NCBI GenBank assembly: GCA_949710005.1
Contig: OX453276.1
Span: 28,421,613 to 28,485,612, forward strand
Reading direction: 5' to 3'
Source: Ricordea florida
Taxonomy: Eukaryota; Cnidaria; Anthozoa; Corallimorpharia; Ricordeidae
Length of the DNA: 64,000 bases
Shown here: piece by piece, positions 50,917-61,764 of the stretch
How the letters are laid out: every line of letters starts with the position of its first letter
Position numbering within the stretch: position 1 is the stretch's first letter
Translations under genes and position numbers: made by a program
Notes under the pieces: model-generated
The model's database searches: none
Told to the model about the DNA's origin: nothing
The model's input: the letters and a program-made list of their open reading frames with translations, nothing else

Positions 50917-51600
50917 AGATATTTCAAAATTGTCTCAAATTTCACTCGCCTAACGGCTCTTGAAATTACGTACAACAATTTTGAAATATCCCTCGTGGTA
51001 TTTATACCAAATATCACTACAAACCATAGTATAACCTATACTAATCGCCCATAATCGGTTGCTGCGTAAATTTTTAAAACACCCGCCATTTTGAATACAT
51101 TCGAAACGTGTTATCAAGAAGCCTGAGGCAAAAACTGACCACATGACGACCAAGAATAAGCCCGTTCCATTCGAGACATTTTCGGTGAATGGAAAGCCCC
51201 CCATTTGTCTGCAACAACCGAAAATTCCGGTTGGAAGTTTAAATGGTACAGCTCATTTTACCGGAAAGTTTCCGAAAAAGATGGAACCCCTGAGCGCTTT
51301 CCATTTGAATGGAATTTTCCGTAAATTTTTTGCGACAAATGTTACTGTACTTTTTTCTTGTCAAGGAAACGGAACGGATTGATCTGTACTATCTGTACTA
51401 TTTATAAGTCTCGGATGCCGGTAAGCTGGGGCCTAGTATCAATGTTTTCCTGCGCTACTCAGCTCAAAAGCGCGAACCTTCAAAACAAAAGAAAAACATA
51501 ACCATCAATAACCAAAACTTAAAGCTTTCACACCTGGGATGCTACAGGTGTTTTGGAGGAACTGGAAGAGATTTGGAGAGGAGAACAAGCAGTTTTCCCA
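50343..51600. repeat. Repeat-rich spacer upstream of NFU1
   Basis: Holds GCGTTTGCCATGGGCGCTTT (about 50367), GGAACGGATTG and CCGGAAAGTTTCCGAAAAAG (about 51257) motifs shared with 36945-37141 and 38152-38470. A foldback at 50888-51020 has TGATATTTGGCATAAATACC / GGTATTTATACCAAATATCA arms. No exon beyond NFU1 exon 1 could be supported. Confidence 0.65.
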
Positions 51601-51716
51601 CTGATAAGCATCATAGTGTTTTTTAATGTATTTCATATTAAGTAATTGGTCAAATAATACGTTTTTCAGTCACAGATCATGAATACCAAAAAAGACACTG
51701 AGAATAAGTCACAAAT

Positions 51717-51936
51717 CAGGAGGGCCGTCTTAACGCATGGGCATGATGAGCACTTGCCCGTGGGCCCCACGAGCATAGGGGCCCCATGCTTATCTTTGTA
51801 TCATGGCAAAAGGAAAAAAAATATATCACGACAAATAGGAATTAACTATTATTCACTCATGTGCGTGGAAAATGACATCTCAAAGACCATTTACTTTAAG
51901 TCAGTAATAAATCGATTCCCCCGAAGAAATCCCTCA

Positions 51937-51971
<35 letters not shown>

Positions 51972-52484
51972 GTTTATTCTCTAATATTGTAGCAGAAGCT
52001 GACTTACAAAAGAGGTCAGATTAAGCGACAGTACAAAACAAGAAGCAAAAACAGGTGTTACGCGTATTTAATTGTGACGAAGTTGTCTGTGCGGTGAAGC
52101 CTATTTGTATTTACTGGTTGGTTCCTAAGACTGCACAAGTTATAGTAATAACAGGCACCTGCACTAACGGAAAGCAATGCTTGCTATAATAAGAAATTTG
52201 TAATAATTTCATACTGTGACATCTCAGACCTGTATGACTTTCTGAGTGTTACAGTGTTTTTTAAGCATTGCGTAATATTCAATTGTTTATCATCTTGATT
52301 AGCTGTTTTTGTAAAGCATGTTTTTAACGTTTCAGCACCGATTTTGTTAGAAGTGCCAATAAAAGAAACATATATGTTTAATTTTATTGGCCATTGACAT
52401 TTTTATTCCTGTGAGTAGTTGTCATATAGGGGCCCCAATACACAGCTTTTCCCGGGGGCCCATTATGCTGTTAAGATGGCCCTG
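51717..52484. mobile_element. 768-bp inverted-repeat element
   Basis: Ends CAGGAGGGCCGTCTTAACGC and GCTGTTAAGATGGCCCTG, with GTGGGCCCC / GGGGCCCAT-type G/C blocks just inside both ends. (AAT)n lies in the interior. No clear target duplication. Confidence 0.75.
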
Positions 52485-52545
52485 ACACAGCGAAGAGTTT
52501 TCGACGAAACACAAGTTGCTTAGTGTGTGATTAAACACATTTAGT

Positions 52546-53080
52546 ATTGTGGGGATAGTTTCTAAAGAAACTGGTGCTGCGTCGGTGGGAAATTGAAACA
52601 CAAGAAACTGGGTAAATCAAACGAGTTGATTAAGTAAGTTATACCACCGTAAGGTAAAAGGGAGGTGCTGACGTTTCGAGCGTTAGCCCTTCGTCGGAGC
52701 GAATGAGAGGATTGTGGGTTACCTTCAATTTATATAGAGAAGTTTGGAGCCATGTTATTGGTGGAAACATAGTAGTGTGTGAATGGAAGTGAATAAATTA
52801 GATGAATGATTAAAGGAATGAGAAACGTTCGTTGATACCGTGGGGATTAAGAGAACCGAGTTGGAAGATAAACTTCTGTTCTAGGTTTTTGCGGCTATCC
52901 GTGTTGCCCTGATGCACGGAAAGGCCACATACCGTCGTGTTGTGAGTTGAGTGGTTAGGTAGATTAAAGTGTCGCGCTACACAGGTTTCGATGCATCTTT
53001 GTCATTTCGTTCGACGTCACGCAGATGTTCACGGAAACACATTTAGTGTTTGGTATAGCTCTTCGAAAGAAAGTAGAAAT
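52546..53080 (-). mobile_element. Penelope-like element 3' unit, copy D (535 bp)
   Basis: Almost base-for-base the same as copy A (37142-37677), with identical start and end points and the same 2-base frameshift before HFNLPNHS. The left flank AAACACATTTAGT recurs inside near the right end (about 53034-53046). Confidence 0.85.
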
Positions 53081-53323
53081 CGACCATGCAAAAATGACCT
53101 TTGTTATTATTTTTTTTTCAGATGTCCAAACATGTCACAATGCCTGATTTCCTTTTCATTCTCTTATGCATTATTGATACGCTTAAGTACTGAGAAACCT
53201 TTCAACTTTATGTAAAAAAAATCTTGTAAGACCTTCAGGATTTTGACGATTTTCTTATATGACCTAATAATAATCCCACAAACATCTACAAAATTTCACG
53301 CATGTACAAACACAAATTAAAAC

Positions 53324-53532
53324 CTCTTCCACTTAACCGCTTCATATAATACCGCTGTACATTGAAAATGAAGCCCATTGGTCTTGCCTCTTTTGTGCGA
53401 GTATTCAGTTCGCATATTTTCTCGTACGTCTCGTAGTTAATACTCTGGCATCTGACCTCAGCATTGCAAGCTTGCACACATTCAAGTGAGGATGCAGACT
53501 CCATATGCTGAGACACAGACAACATCAAGTAA
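53324..53532 (-). pseudogene. Truncated PAN/apple-domain exon, paralogue of 61443-61764
   Basis: The minus strand reads CVQACNAEVRCQSINYETYE, KICELNTRTKEARPMGF and VQRYYMK, nearly the same as the PAN exon of the gene at 56504-61764, with the same donor position (GAG|GTT). The signal-peptide half is missing, and a reverse-transcriptase fragment starts where it should be. Either a dead partial duplicate or the surviving exon of a broken neighbour gene. Confidence 0.75.
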
Positions 53533-53902
53533 AAAATATGCTGTATCTTTAATAATAACGGACTACGCATCACCATACAAGCCAATAAGCGGATAATTAA
53601 CTTCCTGAATGTCACATTCAACCTTAACCAAAACACCTATAAGCCCTACACAGAGCTGAATACCACACTGCAATATCACCTCGAGAGCAACCACCCGCCA
53701 ATCACAGCGAAGAACATTCCCGCCGGTATCAAAAAACGACCGTCATCCCTATCATCAGACAAAGCATCCTTCGACCTAGCCGCCCCTCCATACCAGAAAG
53801 CACTCGACGAAAGCGGATACAGCTACTGCACCCTGCTCTACGAACCAATCGCACCTAAGCCTCTACCCGCGCGTAGAGTGTTTAATAAATCAAGCAAGGA
53901 AT
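53533..53902 (+). pseudogene. Reverse-transcriptase fragment (retroelement remnant)
   Basis: An open frame without ATG ends at TAG 53902. It reads NFLNVTFNLNQNTYKPY, then SNHPPIT, IKKRPSSLSSDKASFD, AAPPYQKALDESGYSY. This block (fLdVTf...Y.PY...SNHPP...I.KR.S.LS...F..A...Y..AL..SG) follows the catalytic core in a widespread group of animal RTs, possibly Penelope-related. The catalytic part is absent. Confidence 0.65.
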
Positions 53903-54034
53903 AGTTATTCTGACTTACCCTTTTCTCTGTCGCTTTACTATTAGCTCAATACCAAAACGCTTTGGGAGGCAAATTAAGAAGTTTTTTTAGGCAATTGTTC
54001 TTCAGTCAACAGTAATAAACACGGGGGTCCCGTC

Positions 54035-54525
54035 GGTCTGTGTATGTCATTCGCTTCAACTTGACAACAAAGTGGTTATGACAAGGTTTAAGTAAACCGG
54101 AAGATGGGGTAAATTTTTTTTTGTGTTCAGTAGCTATCTGTGGGCATGTCCAACTTGTAAACAATATGCTTGTAAGGCAAATAAAAAAAAAACTGAACTG
54201 AACGTTTGTGTAAAGAATCCTAAAACCGCATTGCCAAGAACGAACATAATTTGCACATTACATGCGACAACGTCATTTAATTTAAGATGTTTTAGAAAAA
54301 AAATTCATTCAAGTGCCTGAAATTGAGTCTTTGTATGTCATCCGCTTCTCCTTGACAACAAAGCTGTTATTACAAGTTTTAAGCAAACCGTACTGTAGTG
54401 TATGTCAATGATGGTTTAAATTTTATTTTTGTGTGAAGAAGCTTAAAACCGTATTGCCAAAAACGAACATAATTTGCATATTGCACGCAACAACGGTTTT
54501 TAATTTCGGACACGTGAATGGAATT
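54035..54525. repeat. Two-copy tandem duplication, period about 291 bp
   Basis: TGTATGTCATTCGCTTC ... TTGACAACAAAG at about 54038 and again (TGTATGTCATCCGCTTC) at about 54329; both continue with ACCG.ATTGCCAA.AACGAAC and ATAATTTGCA.ATT.CA.GC.ACAAC. Confidence 0.75.
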
Positions 54526-54789
54526 TTTTCTGAGAAATCTCCCGCCTTTCGTCTGAGAGGGCTTTAAACAAGAGAGGTCATACTCACTTGCTTAAAACCA
54601 ACTTGGTCGGCAGATTCTAGAACATTTAATCATCAAATCACCAAAGATGGAAGTTTAGAATTCAGCAATTGTGTTAAAGTGAGGCAAATTTTTCTTTTAA
54701 TTTTCATGGATAATTGTTTACAAATAAATTCGTAGCATTTTCCCAACACTCTGCGCTATTTAAAACCAGCTGTCAACATATTTATACAG

Positions 54790-56110
54790 ACAGTCCTTGT
54801 ATCTTTTTCTTTGGAGCCCCTCTGACTCGGTGGACAATCTTGGGTAGGCGATGGTCCTCCATTCTTGAAACATGATAAGCCTAGCGGAAGTGATACTTGA
54901 GAAGCATGGCTTCGATGCTGGGGATTTTAGCCTGCTCAAAGAACTCGGTATTACGGACTAATTCACTCCAATGAATGTTGGGAATGGTGTGGGGACATCG
55001 CTGATGAAAGTGCTCGAGGCGGCTGATGTGGCTGTGGTAGATGACCCTTGCCTCGAAGCTGCATGTAGATAAGGGTGGTGAGAACTACGGCCCAAGGGCG
55101 GATCCAGGGGAGGTGAAATGGGTGAGTTTTCACCCCCACTCCCCTTTTTCTGAGCCCCCTTCTTTCTTTCTTTTTTCTTATCCCTATATTGAAATAATAT
55201 TTGATTTCTCTGATTTCTCTGATTGAGGTGGAGAATGTGCATAAGCGATGACCGTTTCTACCAATCAATTTATTCATTTTGAGCCCACAAACTCACTGTC
55301 CTGCATGTAATCCAAAAACGCCTCGTTTCCTTACAGGAATTCACCCCCATTTCAAAATCCTGGATCCGCGCCTAGGCCCTATAGACGCTGATCTTTGTTT
55401 TACTCTTCAAGTTCTTGTTGCTCCACATTCGTTTGTAGAGTCTGCCAAAAAAGCTGTTGGCCTTTGAAAGTCTGTTGTCAATTTCCTCGAATTGTCAATC
55501 CATGGCGTCGGATGAAATGATGCAGCCTAGTTAAGTGAATTGCTCTACCAATTTCACCTCAGTTTCGACTATGGAGTTGTGAGGCGGGTGATAATCTTCC
55601 AGAAGAGCAGGCTGGTGGAGAACCTCCGTCTTCTTGAGGCTGACTTCAAGGCCGAAGAACTGGTCACCGTCTGCGAAGAAGGACGTGATACGCTGCAGAC
55701 CTCCTTCTGTGTGGGTAACAAGGGCAGCGTCATCTGCAAAGAGGGGGTCCAGGATCAGCCTCTCCTGGGTCTTGGTGTGGGCCTACAGGTGCCCTAGGTT
55801 GAACAGGCTGCTCTCCAGACGGTATCTGACCGACGTAGGCTCCATCTTCATCGACCATGTCTTCCTTGGCCTGCTTCAGCATCATGCTGAAGGAAATGCT
55901 GAAGAGAGTTGGTGTCAAGGCGCAACCCTGCTTTGCGACGTTGGAGATGGGGGAGTATTCTGACAGGTCACCGTTGAGTCTGATCTGGGCGTGTTAATCT
56001 TCGTGCACCATCTCAAGAAACCTAGGGGGACAGCCGAGGCGCTCCAGAATTTCCCATAGTCCTTTCTTGTTCACAGTTTCGAATGCTTTTTTTGGGTCGA
56101 CAAATGTAAC
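54790..56110 (-). mobile_element. Decayed LINE, minus strand
   Basis: Pieces of a non-LTR reverse transcriptase in several frames: DPKKAFETVNKKGLWEILER and GCPPRFLEMVHED (RT core start), then VAKQGCALTPTLFSISFSMM, an FADDAALV-type catalytic box at about 55735, and a C-terminal RVIYHSHISRLEHFHQR / SIEAMLLKYHFR / RMEDHRLPKIV block with an in-frame stop. Frameshifts and stops show it is dead. A MITE is nested at about 55096-55372. Confidence 0.82.
55096..55372. mobile_element. MITE nested in the decayed LINE
   Basis: GGGCGGATCCAGGGGAGG ... CAAAATCCTGGATCCGCGCC inverted ends. GGCCC stands just outside both ends (55089-55093, 55375-55379). Confidence 0.75.
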
Positions 56111-56503
56111 ATGGTGTATAATGTATAATAATAATACAAACTGTACCACAGTACAGTACTGTTCAGTAGCTTTCAAAAGAATGCTCACACTGTATGATCT
56201 GATCCACGGATAAAAAAAGTCAGGACCACATGGTGTAGTGAACAAAAAAGAGTACGACAATATAGTGCTGTTTAGTAGCTTTCCAGACATCGAATGGTCA
56301 TCTTGCATGATTTAATCCAAAGATGAAAAAGTTAGAACCAAAATGCAATAGTTTAGTAAAACAAACAGTACCACAGTGCTGTACTGTGCAGTATTTCTAA
56401 ATACCTTAGTACAGTACTGTTCAGTTATTTTCCAAAGAATGCTCACACAGCATGGTTTGATCCATAGATAAAAAGGCATATACGACCGTTGATTTCATGC
56501 TTT

Positions 56504-59500
56504 TTATTGAGCTCCACAGTAAACAAGATTGCAAGGATGAGATGGTGGTGTGCCACTGATGTAATACACAAAGAAAGACGTGCAATTCCTCACTTGAATG
56601 CTTATCGACCACTGGCAGCAATTACTATAGTAATGAAAACAAACTTGTCTGGTTACTATGCCATCATCTACAGAAGGATGCGTACCACTTAACCAACCGG
56701 GGGCATGGGCACCACAGTGTTGTAGCGGTGGGCACGAAGAAGCCATTTTAGTGCCAGCTGCTCCCTCAAAACGGAACCAATCAGGGCCAAGGTTCTTATC
56801 ACACGTCCAAGAAACTGTGGGAACGGTCTCTTTCCTTTCTTCATTGGAAAGACTGGCGTAACCAAAGCATTCTTAAACATGAAAACTTCTGCATTAGAAA
56901 TAAGACCATTTTCTGGGCGTTCTTTATGTTAGCCGCCCCATTTCCTACAGATTATTTACCTTTAGTAAAAATCTAGTAGTCTAATTATAGAAATACTGAA
57001 ATCTGATTGGCTGAGCTACTGCAGACTATCAGCCAATACAGTTCACAACTAAACTTTCTCCGATTCTTATTGGTTTAAATTGATCACGTGACGCGATAGT
57101 GTTCGTCTGCTGAGAGACACTAGGGACCTTTAGCAAGGACGACGTCGACGAGAACGAGAACGCCGAAAAACAATAGGCTTAATGAGCAAAAACAATGGCT
57201 CTGCACGCCCCGCACGTGCGTTTTGCATTTTGGTACATTTCGTTTGCCGTTCTCTCCAAAACAACGACGTGAAATGACCAAGTTTAAAGTTCTGTGGAGG
57301 ACGTGAGCACAAGTAGAGAAATGTTCAATTTACTGGGATAACATCAACACCGTTCATGCAAGTTAAATTCCGGGACAGTTGGCGTGAGTTTCACAAGGAG
57401 AATGTGTTGGAATAATTGCAACTTCATTACAGTAATGCGAATTTATGTTTTTCGTAGTCGTGCTCGTTGACGTCGTCGTCATCCTTGCTAAAGGTCCCTA
57501 CTATCAGCCCATAGTGCCGTTCCTAGGAAAATACCTAAATGGATGGTACTCGACCGTCAACATGGGAATGTTCTGACAGTTTTACCGTATTTTTAGGCAA
57601 TGTACGTTGAGAATTATTGAAATTTTAGGCTGTACGCAAGGATTTGATTGATTCGCATTTAGTGGGTTTTGACTGTTTTTCAACTGGCGCTTGGAAGAAA
57701 ATTTAGTGGTGAACAAAGACAATAGAGTATTTATGTCTCTGATAGTTGCCCCTTGGAAATTTGATGTTCTTTAAACTAGTATATTTGCCCTCGAAGCTTC
57801 GCTTATCGGGCAATATTTGTTTTAAGAACATCAAATTTCCGCGGGCCGGGGCAACTATAAACCGATGATTCCTCGACAGAAACACTCTATTGTTAAATTA
57901 GTATTACCCAACTAGTGGACTAATGCAAATGCCAAAATCTGATTGGCTGTGCTACTAGCGGATATAAGTAATGGTCCTCAAGTAGCGAAATTCTCGACGC
58001 TTTCTTTCCTTTTATTCCCAAATAAATATTTCTTCAACTGGCATTTGCTAAGTTTATTATTGCCTTCTCTGTCCGACTAGTTGGGTGATACTAAAACAAT
58101 TAGGCCCTTCGCCCCCAAGATCCACGGGTCAATAGCTCATTCAAAATTAACACTAACTTTTTAACTTATTATAACTTGCTGGGTTAGGGGAGGGGTAGGT
58201 GCGCAGTTGCCCAGAGACTTACATTGATCCAAACTTCATCACATCCTTTCAAAAGTCATATTTTCTTTGTCCATTTCCCACCGACGCAGCACCGAGGTTT
58301 CTTTAGAAACTACGCTGTTGCTTTTGTGTAAACTCAATATCGTTCTTTTTTTTAAAAAAAAAAAACTATGTTAGTATGGATTTGAACCTAGGTGTCAATA
58401 TTTAAGTTATTTAGCAAGGATCGAAAACTACATTTCTGAGTCAAAACTTACGATTAACCAAGAGCATGATTCTCTTTCCTTTTTCTCTTCACCTACCCGG
58501 AGCTTGGATGCAGTTTGTTTTTCCATCACCAATGTATCCATGGTTACAAACACAACTGAATGACCCAGTATTGTTAACACATGTAGCTGAGCTGTGGCAG
58601 GTATGGGCTCCAGTTACACACTCATCTACATTTGCAAGTCACAATAACAGAATTGATAATTAGCATTTTAAATTAACCAGCTCTTATTAGTCGCGCGCGA
58701 GGGCTGTGCGGGAAATATTGGTCCGAACTCCTTACCAAGAAGGACTGAGGGCCGATATTCTCCAGTGCAGCCCAAGCAAGCTTAGTAAGTAGGTAGTTTA
58801 TTGTGTGGGAGTCAGTCTGACTTGCAAATTTTGACTTTGCCAGCTTTCGTAAACAAACAAATACACGGGCTATTACAGTTTCTATGGAAATGCAGCAAAT
58901 GGCAAAATCCCCGGCAAAACAAAAGAGAACATAAGGAGCAGAGAGGGACACTTGGGGCGTCGGCTTGGATATGAGAACTTAAGAAAAGTTATTTAAAGAA
59001 GCAGAAGTACGCAGGACTCCAGTGTAACCCAATCCCCGTCTAGCCATCTGTGTTTAAGGCTGCTAACCGCTCTTGAATATATATCAGTTTTTTCTCTGGT
59101 TGTGGATTATTAGGGACGGACCATTAGAAAAGTGATGGGGGGGTGGGGGGTAGGGAAAAAACCAAAATTCGTGCAGAGGGGTTCACCTGAAAAAAAGCAC
59201 AAGCCGTGAGCGAAAAAAAAAATTCGTGCAAGCTGAAAATTCCCCACCCCCCCCCCCATCACTTTTCTAATGGTCCGTCCCTTATTCAGGCGGAATTTAC
59301 AAACAAGGGTCCTACTTGGTCCGCGATAAGCATTAATTAAAATCATGATGAGGCATGCGGACCTCTCGGAAAACAGATTTATGTGTCCAAAACTAACCCT
59401 TCTGAGGTTTTCTTATCCCAATGAGCTGGACTGGACGTGTTCCTCTGTGACGCTTATGCTCTCTGGATCAATAAAAACCCTAGAATGTTCCTAAAGGCTA

Positions 59501-61764
59501 CCATGCAATTTGTAAAAGATAACATACAGGTAGCCTGCAGGAGCGAATGCCAGCAATGCAAGTAGTAGAGTGGTTTTTTCAGTCCAAGCTCTGACATTCT
59601 GGACGCCATATCGAAACACACAAACAACGAGCTTCTCAAACAAGTTGATAGTTTTAAGTTGTACCGACCACAAAAATAAAGGAAACTTGATTTCAAGAGC
59701 CTTAGCTTTGTCAGAGTGAAAGATATATCAGAGGCGCGCAGATCACAGTTAGTGCTAAGCGACAAAACGAGGGGGGAGGGGATAGTGAGAGGGCCGAGTT
59801 TTTGTTATTCTCTTTCAGCTATTTGCCCACTGCTCTCCCCACCTACATGTCGTAGTGTCTCTCAGGCCCATCCAATATGCCTGAAATAGATGGCGGCTCT
59901 TTTGACTGCTGGGCAATGCTAGCTCGTGTCTCTCCTTTTCCGTCTCGCATTAAAAACAGAAACGGTCTTAAATGCTTATAACCTGAGACAAAATAGTCTC
60001 CTTCCGGCAACGCTTGTGTAGAGAGGAGCGTTGGGCGAGGAGCCAGAAAACTATGGGACTGCAAAAGGAGACTACAACACATGAAAATACTATGATTGAA
60101 TTGTTACCAATGCAAGTTATTCCATCTACGGTAGAATATCCAGCATCACAGGAACATGTGTACGAACCAAGGGTGTTGTGACATACTCCGTTATTACAGA
60201 CAGGAACGGTAGCACTGCATTCATCAAGAACGCTTCCAATGGCATTTATTACGGATGAGGAACTTATTATGCCCGCTTTGAAATCTGCGCTATATGAAGG
60301 TGTTACAACACAATTTAAACTAATAAAGCGTTTTTTTTTTGTTTAAATTAAGTTGGAACTGTTTCAAGTGGAGTCAAACCTAGGGAGACTGCAGCATCTA
60401 CTGTCGCTGCACGATGATTCGATTGCTCCATGATGGCGGCCAATTTAACCCATCAAGCCTCGTTAGCATGCGCTTGGTAGCCAGCTTAACATGATTCTAA
60501 AAGAATAATAAATTGACCGTCGTTTCTAAATAAAGTGTATTGTGTGAACTGTAGACCATGGTTAACTGACCTTCCGTTATCATGTCACAGTGAACCAGAA
60601 CAGCTGTCCCTGGTTTGATAGAATCCAGCCAGTACATGCCACTTACTGCCACGTGTTCTCCTTCACTTAACTTGATTTCCTTGCAAGTCTCAGCAGGCAA
60701 CTGAACAATAGAACCGAGTGGAACTACAGTGGAATAAATTGGTCATATCATATAAACGTAGTCAAGGCAACAGAACATAAGGGACAGAGACGGACACTTG
60801 GGGCGACGGCTGGGATATGGAAACTTCAGATAAGTTATTTATAAAAACGGAAGTACGTTTTCCGAGAGGTCCGTAAGACAAATTACATCTCTCAGTTAGT
60901 ACGCGCGCTGTGATTGGTCAATTTAGCGGGCCGTACTTCACAAGCAGATTTGCAAGAAATGATGTCAGATAAAGAAGGAAATTATTGCTTTTAACTTTCT
61001 TCGGCAATTGGCTGCCATCTTAGTTTATGAGGATTTATAACAAATGCAAAGTTTATCCAATCCGTTTCAGTAATTCGTAAACAAAATGCTACTGTTGTTG
61101 TGAAATATTATGGGCTACTAGAATGTGAAATATAGACAGCCTATTTTGCACCCATTAAAATGCGGTTTATCTTCGATCACTGTCATCTTGACCGAATAAC
61201 CTTGATCAATAAATGATTAGTTTTTGTTCATTATGTTTTGCCATTTTTCGCGAGACAATGGGGGCAATCTCGAGCGATTTAAATAGGCCAATCAGAATAG
61301 CCAATCAGAACTCAGGATTCGGCTCATCCCGTCCTCTCGCGTAGGGTTCTTTCTAAACCCAACCAATTACTTTCCCGAATCAATACCACGTGATAATTCG
61401 TGAGCAAGGCACGAGCAAATTTTCACACAATTATAAGCAAACCTCTTTTGTTTGGCTTCTTCATGTAATACCGCTGTACATTGGGAATGAAGTCCATTGG
61501 TCTGGCCTCTTTTGTGCGGTTGTTCAGTTCGCATATTGTCTCGTGCATCACGAAGTTGATACTCTGGCATCTGACGTCAGCATTGCAAGCTTGCACACAT
61601 TTAACCGAGGTTGTAGACTCTATGAACTGAAATGTGTGTCCTTGAAGCATCATGCCATATATGGAAGTCTCGCTTCTGCAGCCCTCCAGTTGAACAGTGG
61701 AAACCAGTGAAGACAGCAAAACAGAAAGCGCAGTGACCACAAACAACCAGCAGTACACATCCAT
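56504..61764 (-). CDS. Secreted PAN-EGF-EGF-D8C domain protein
   Basis: Five exons with matching phase-1 introns: 61443-61764, 60571-60723, 60108-60284, 58497-58625, 56504-56757; 344 codons. Exon 1 gives a signal peptide (MDVYCWLFVVTALSVLLSSL) and a PAN/apple segment (CVQACNADVRCQSINF ... ICELNNRTKEARP). Exon 2 gives TCKEIKLSEGEHVA..GMYWLDS..VHCDM, like the start of fibrinogen-related domains. Exon 3 carries an EGF (DECSATVPVCNNGVCHN...). Exon 4 carries a calcium-binding-type EGF (DECVTGAHTCHSSATCVN). Exon 5 carries a D8C domain with exactly eight cysteines (CGAHAPGWLSGTHPSVDDG, CCQWSISIQVRNC), as in uromodulin, GP2 and OIT3. The stop is followed at once by AATAAA. No zona pellucida domain follows. 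Probably an extracellular adhesion or recognition protein. The exon 5 acceptor is less certain. Confidence 0.85.
57123..57498. mobile_element. 376-bp MITE (TA target)
   Basis: Ends GGGACCTTTAGCAAGGACGA and TCATCCTTGCTAAAGGTCCC, then GACGTCGACGAG / GACGTCGTCG arms. TA stands on both sides. Located in the last intron of the D8C gene. Confidence 0.85.
57718..57896. mobile_element. Foldback element
   Basis: ACAATAGAGTATTTATG ... CACTCTATTGT ends; GGAAATTTGATGTTCTT and AAGAACATCAAATTTCC inner arms. Confidence 0.75.
57899..58094. mobile_element. MITE with TAGTATTACCCAACTAGT ends
   Basis: TAGTATTACCCAACTAGTGG and GACTAGTTGGGTGATACTA, with AATGCAAATGCCA / TGGCATTTGC inside and a CTGATTGGCTG CCAAT-type motif. 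Confidence 0.8.
58126..58235. mobile_element. Partial copy of the CACCTACCCCTCCCC foldback MITE
   Basis: Only the right arm (GGGGAGGGGTAGGTGCGCAG) and middle are preserved. The left arm is mostly lost. Confidence 0.7.
58277..58312 (+). mobile_element. Small Penelope-like 3' fragment, opposite orientation
   Basis: CCACCGACGCAGCACCGAGG then TTTCTTTAGAAACTA, the complement of the first 40 bases of units A and D. Confidence 0.65.
59113..59281. mobile_element. 169-bp foldback MITE, GGGACGGACC family (TSD TTA)
   Basis: Arms as at 11605-11904 but with a short interior. TTA at 59110-59112 and 59282-59284. Confidence 0.88.
60885..60950. repeat. Short copy of the CCAAT-bearing dispersed repeat
   Basis: TCTCTCAGTTAGTACGCGCG, CTGTGATTGGTCAATTTAGC, GGGCCGTACTTCAC. 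Located in the first intron of the D8C gene. Confidence 0.75.

Noticed and set aside
51679-51984. Plus-strand frame with an Asn run
   Set aside because: Covers a MITE end and an AAT microsatellite; no protein-like signal.
54955-56308. Minus-strand frames near 55-56 kb as host genes
   Set aside because: They are pieces of a decayed LINE in several frames, with an MITE inside.
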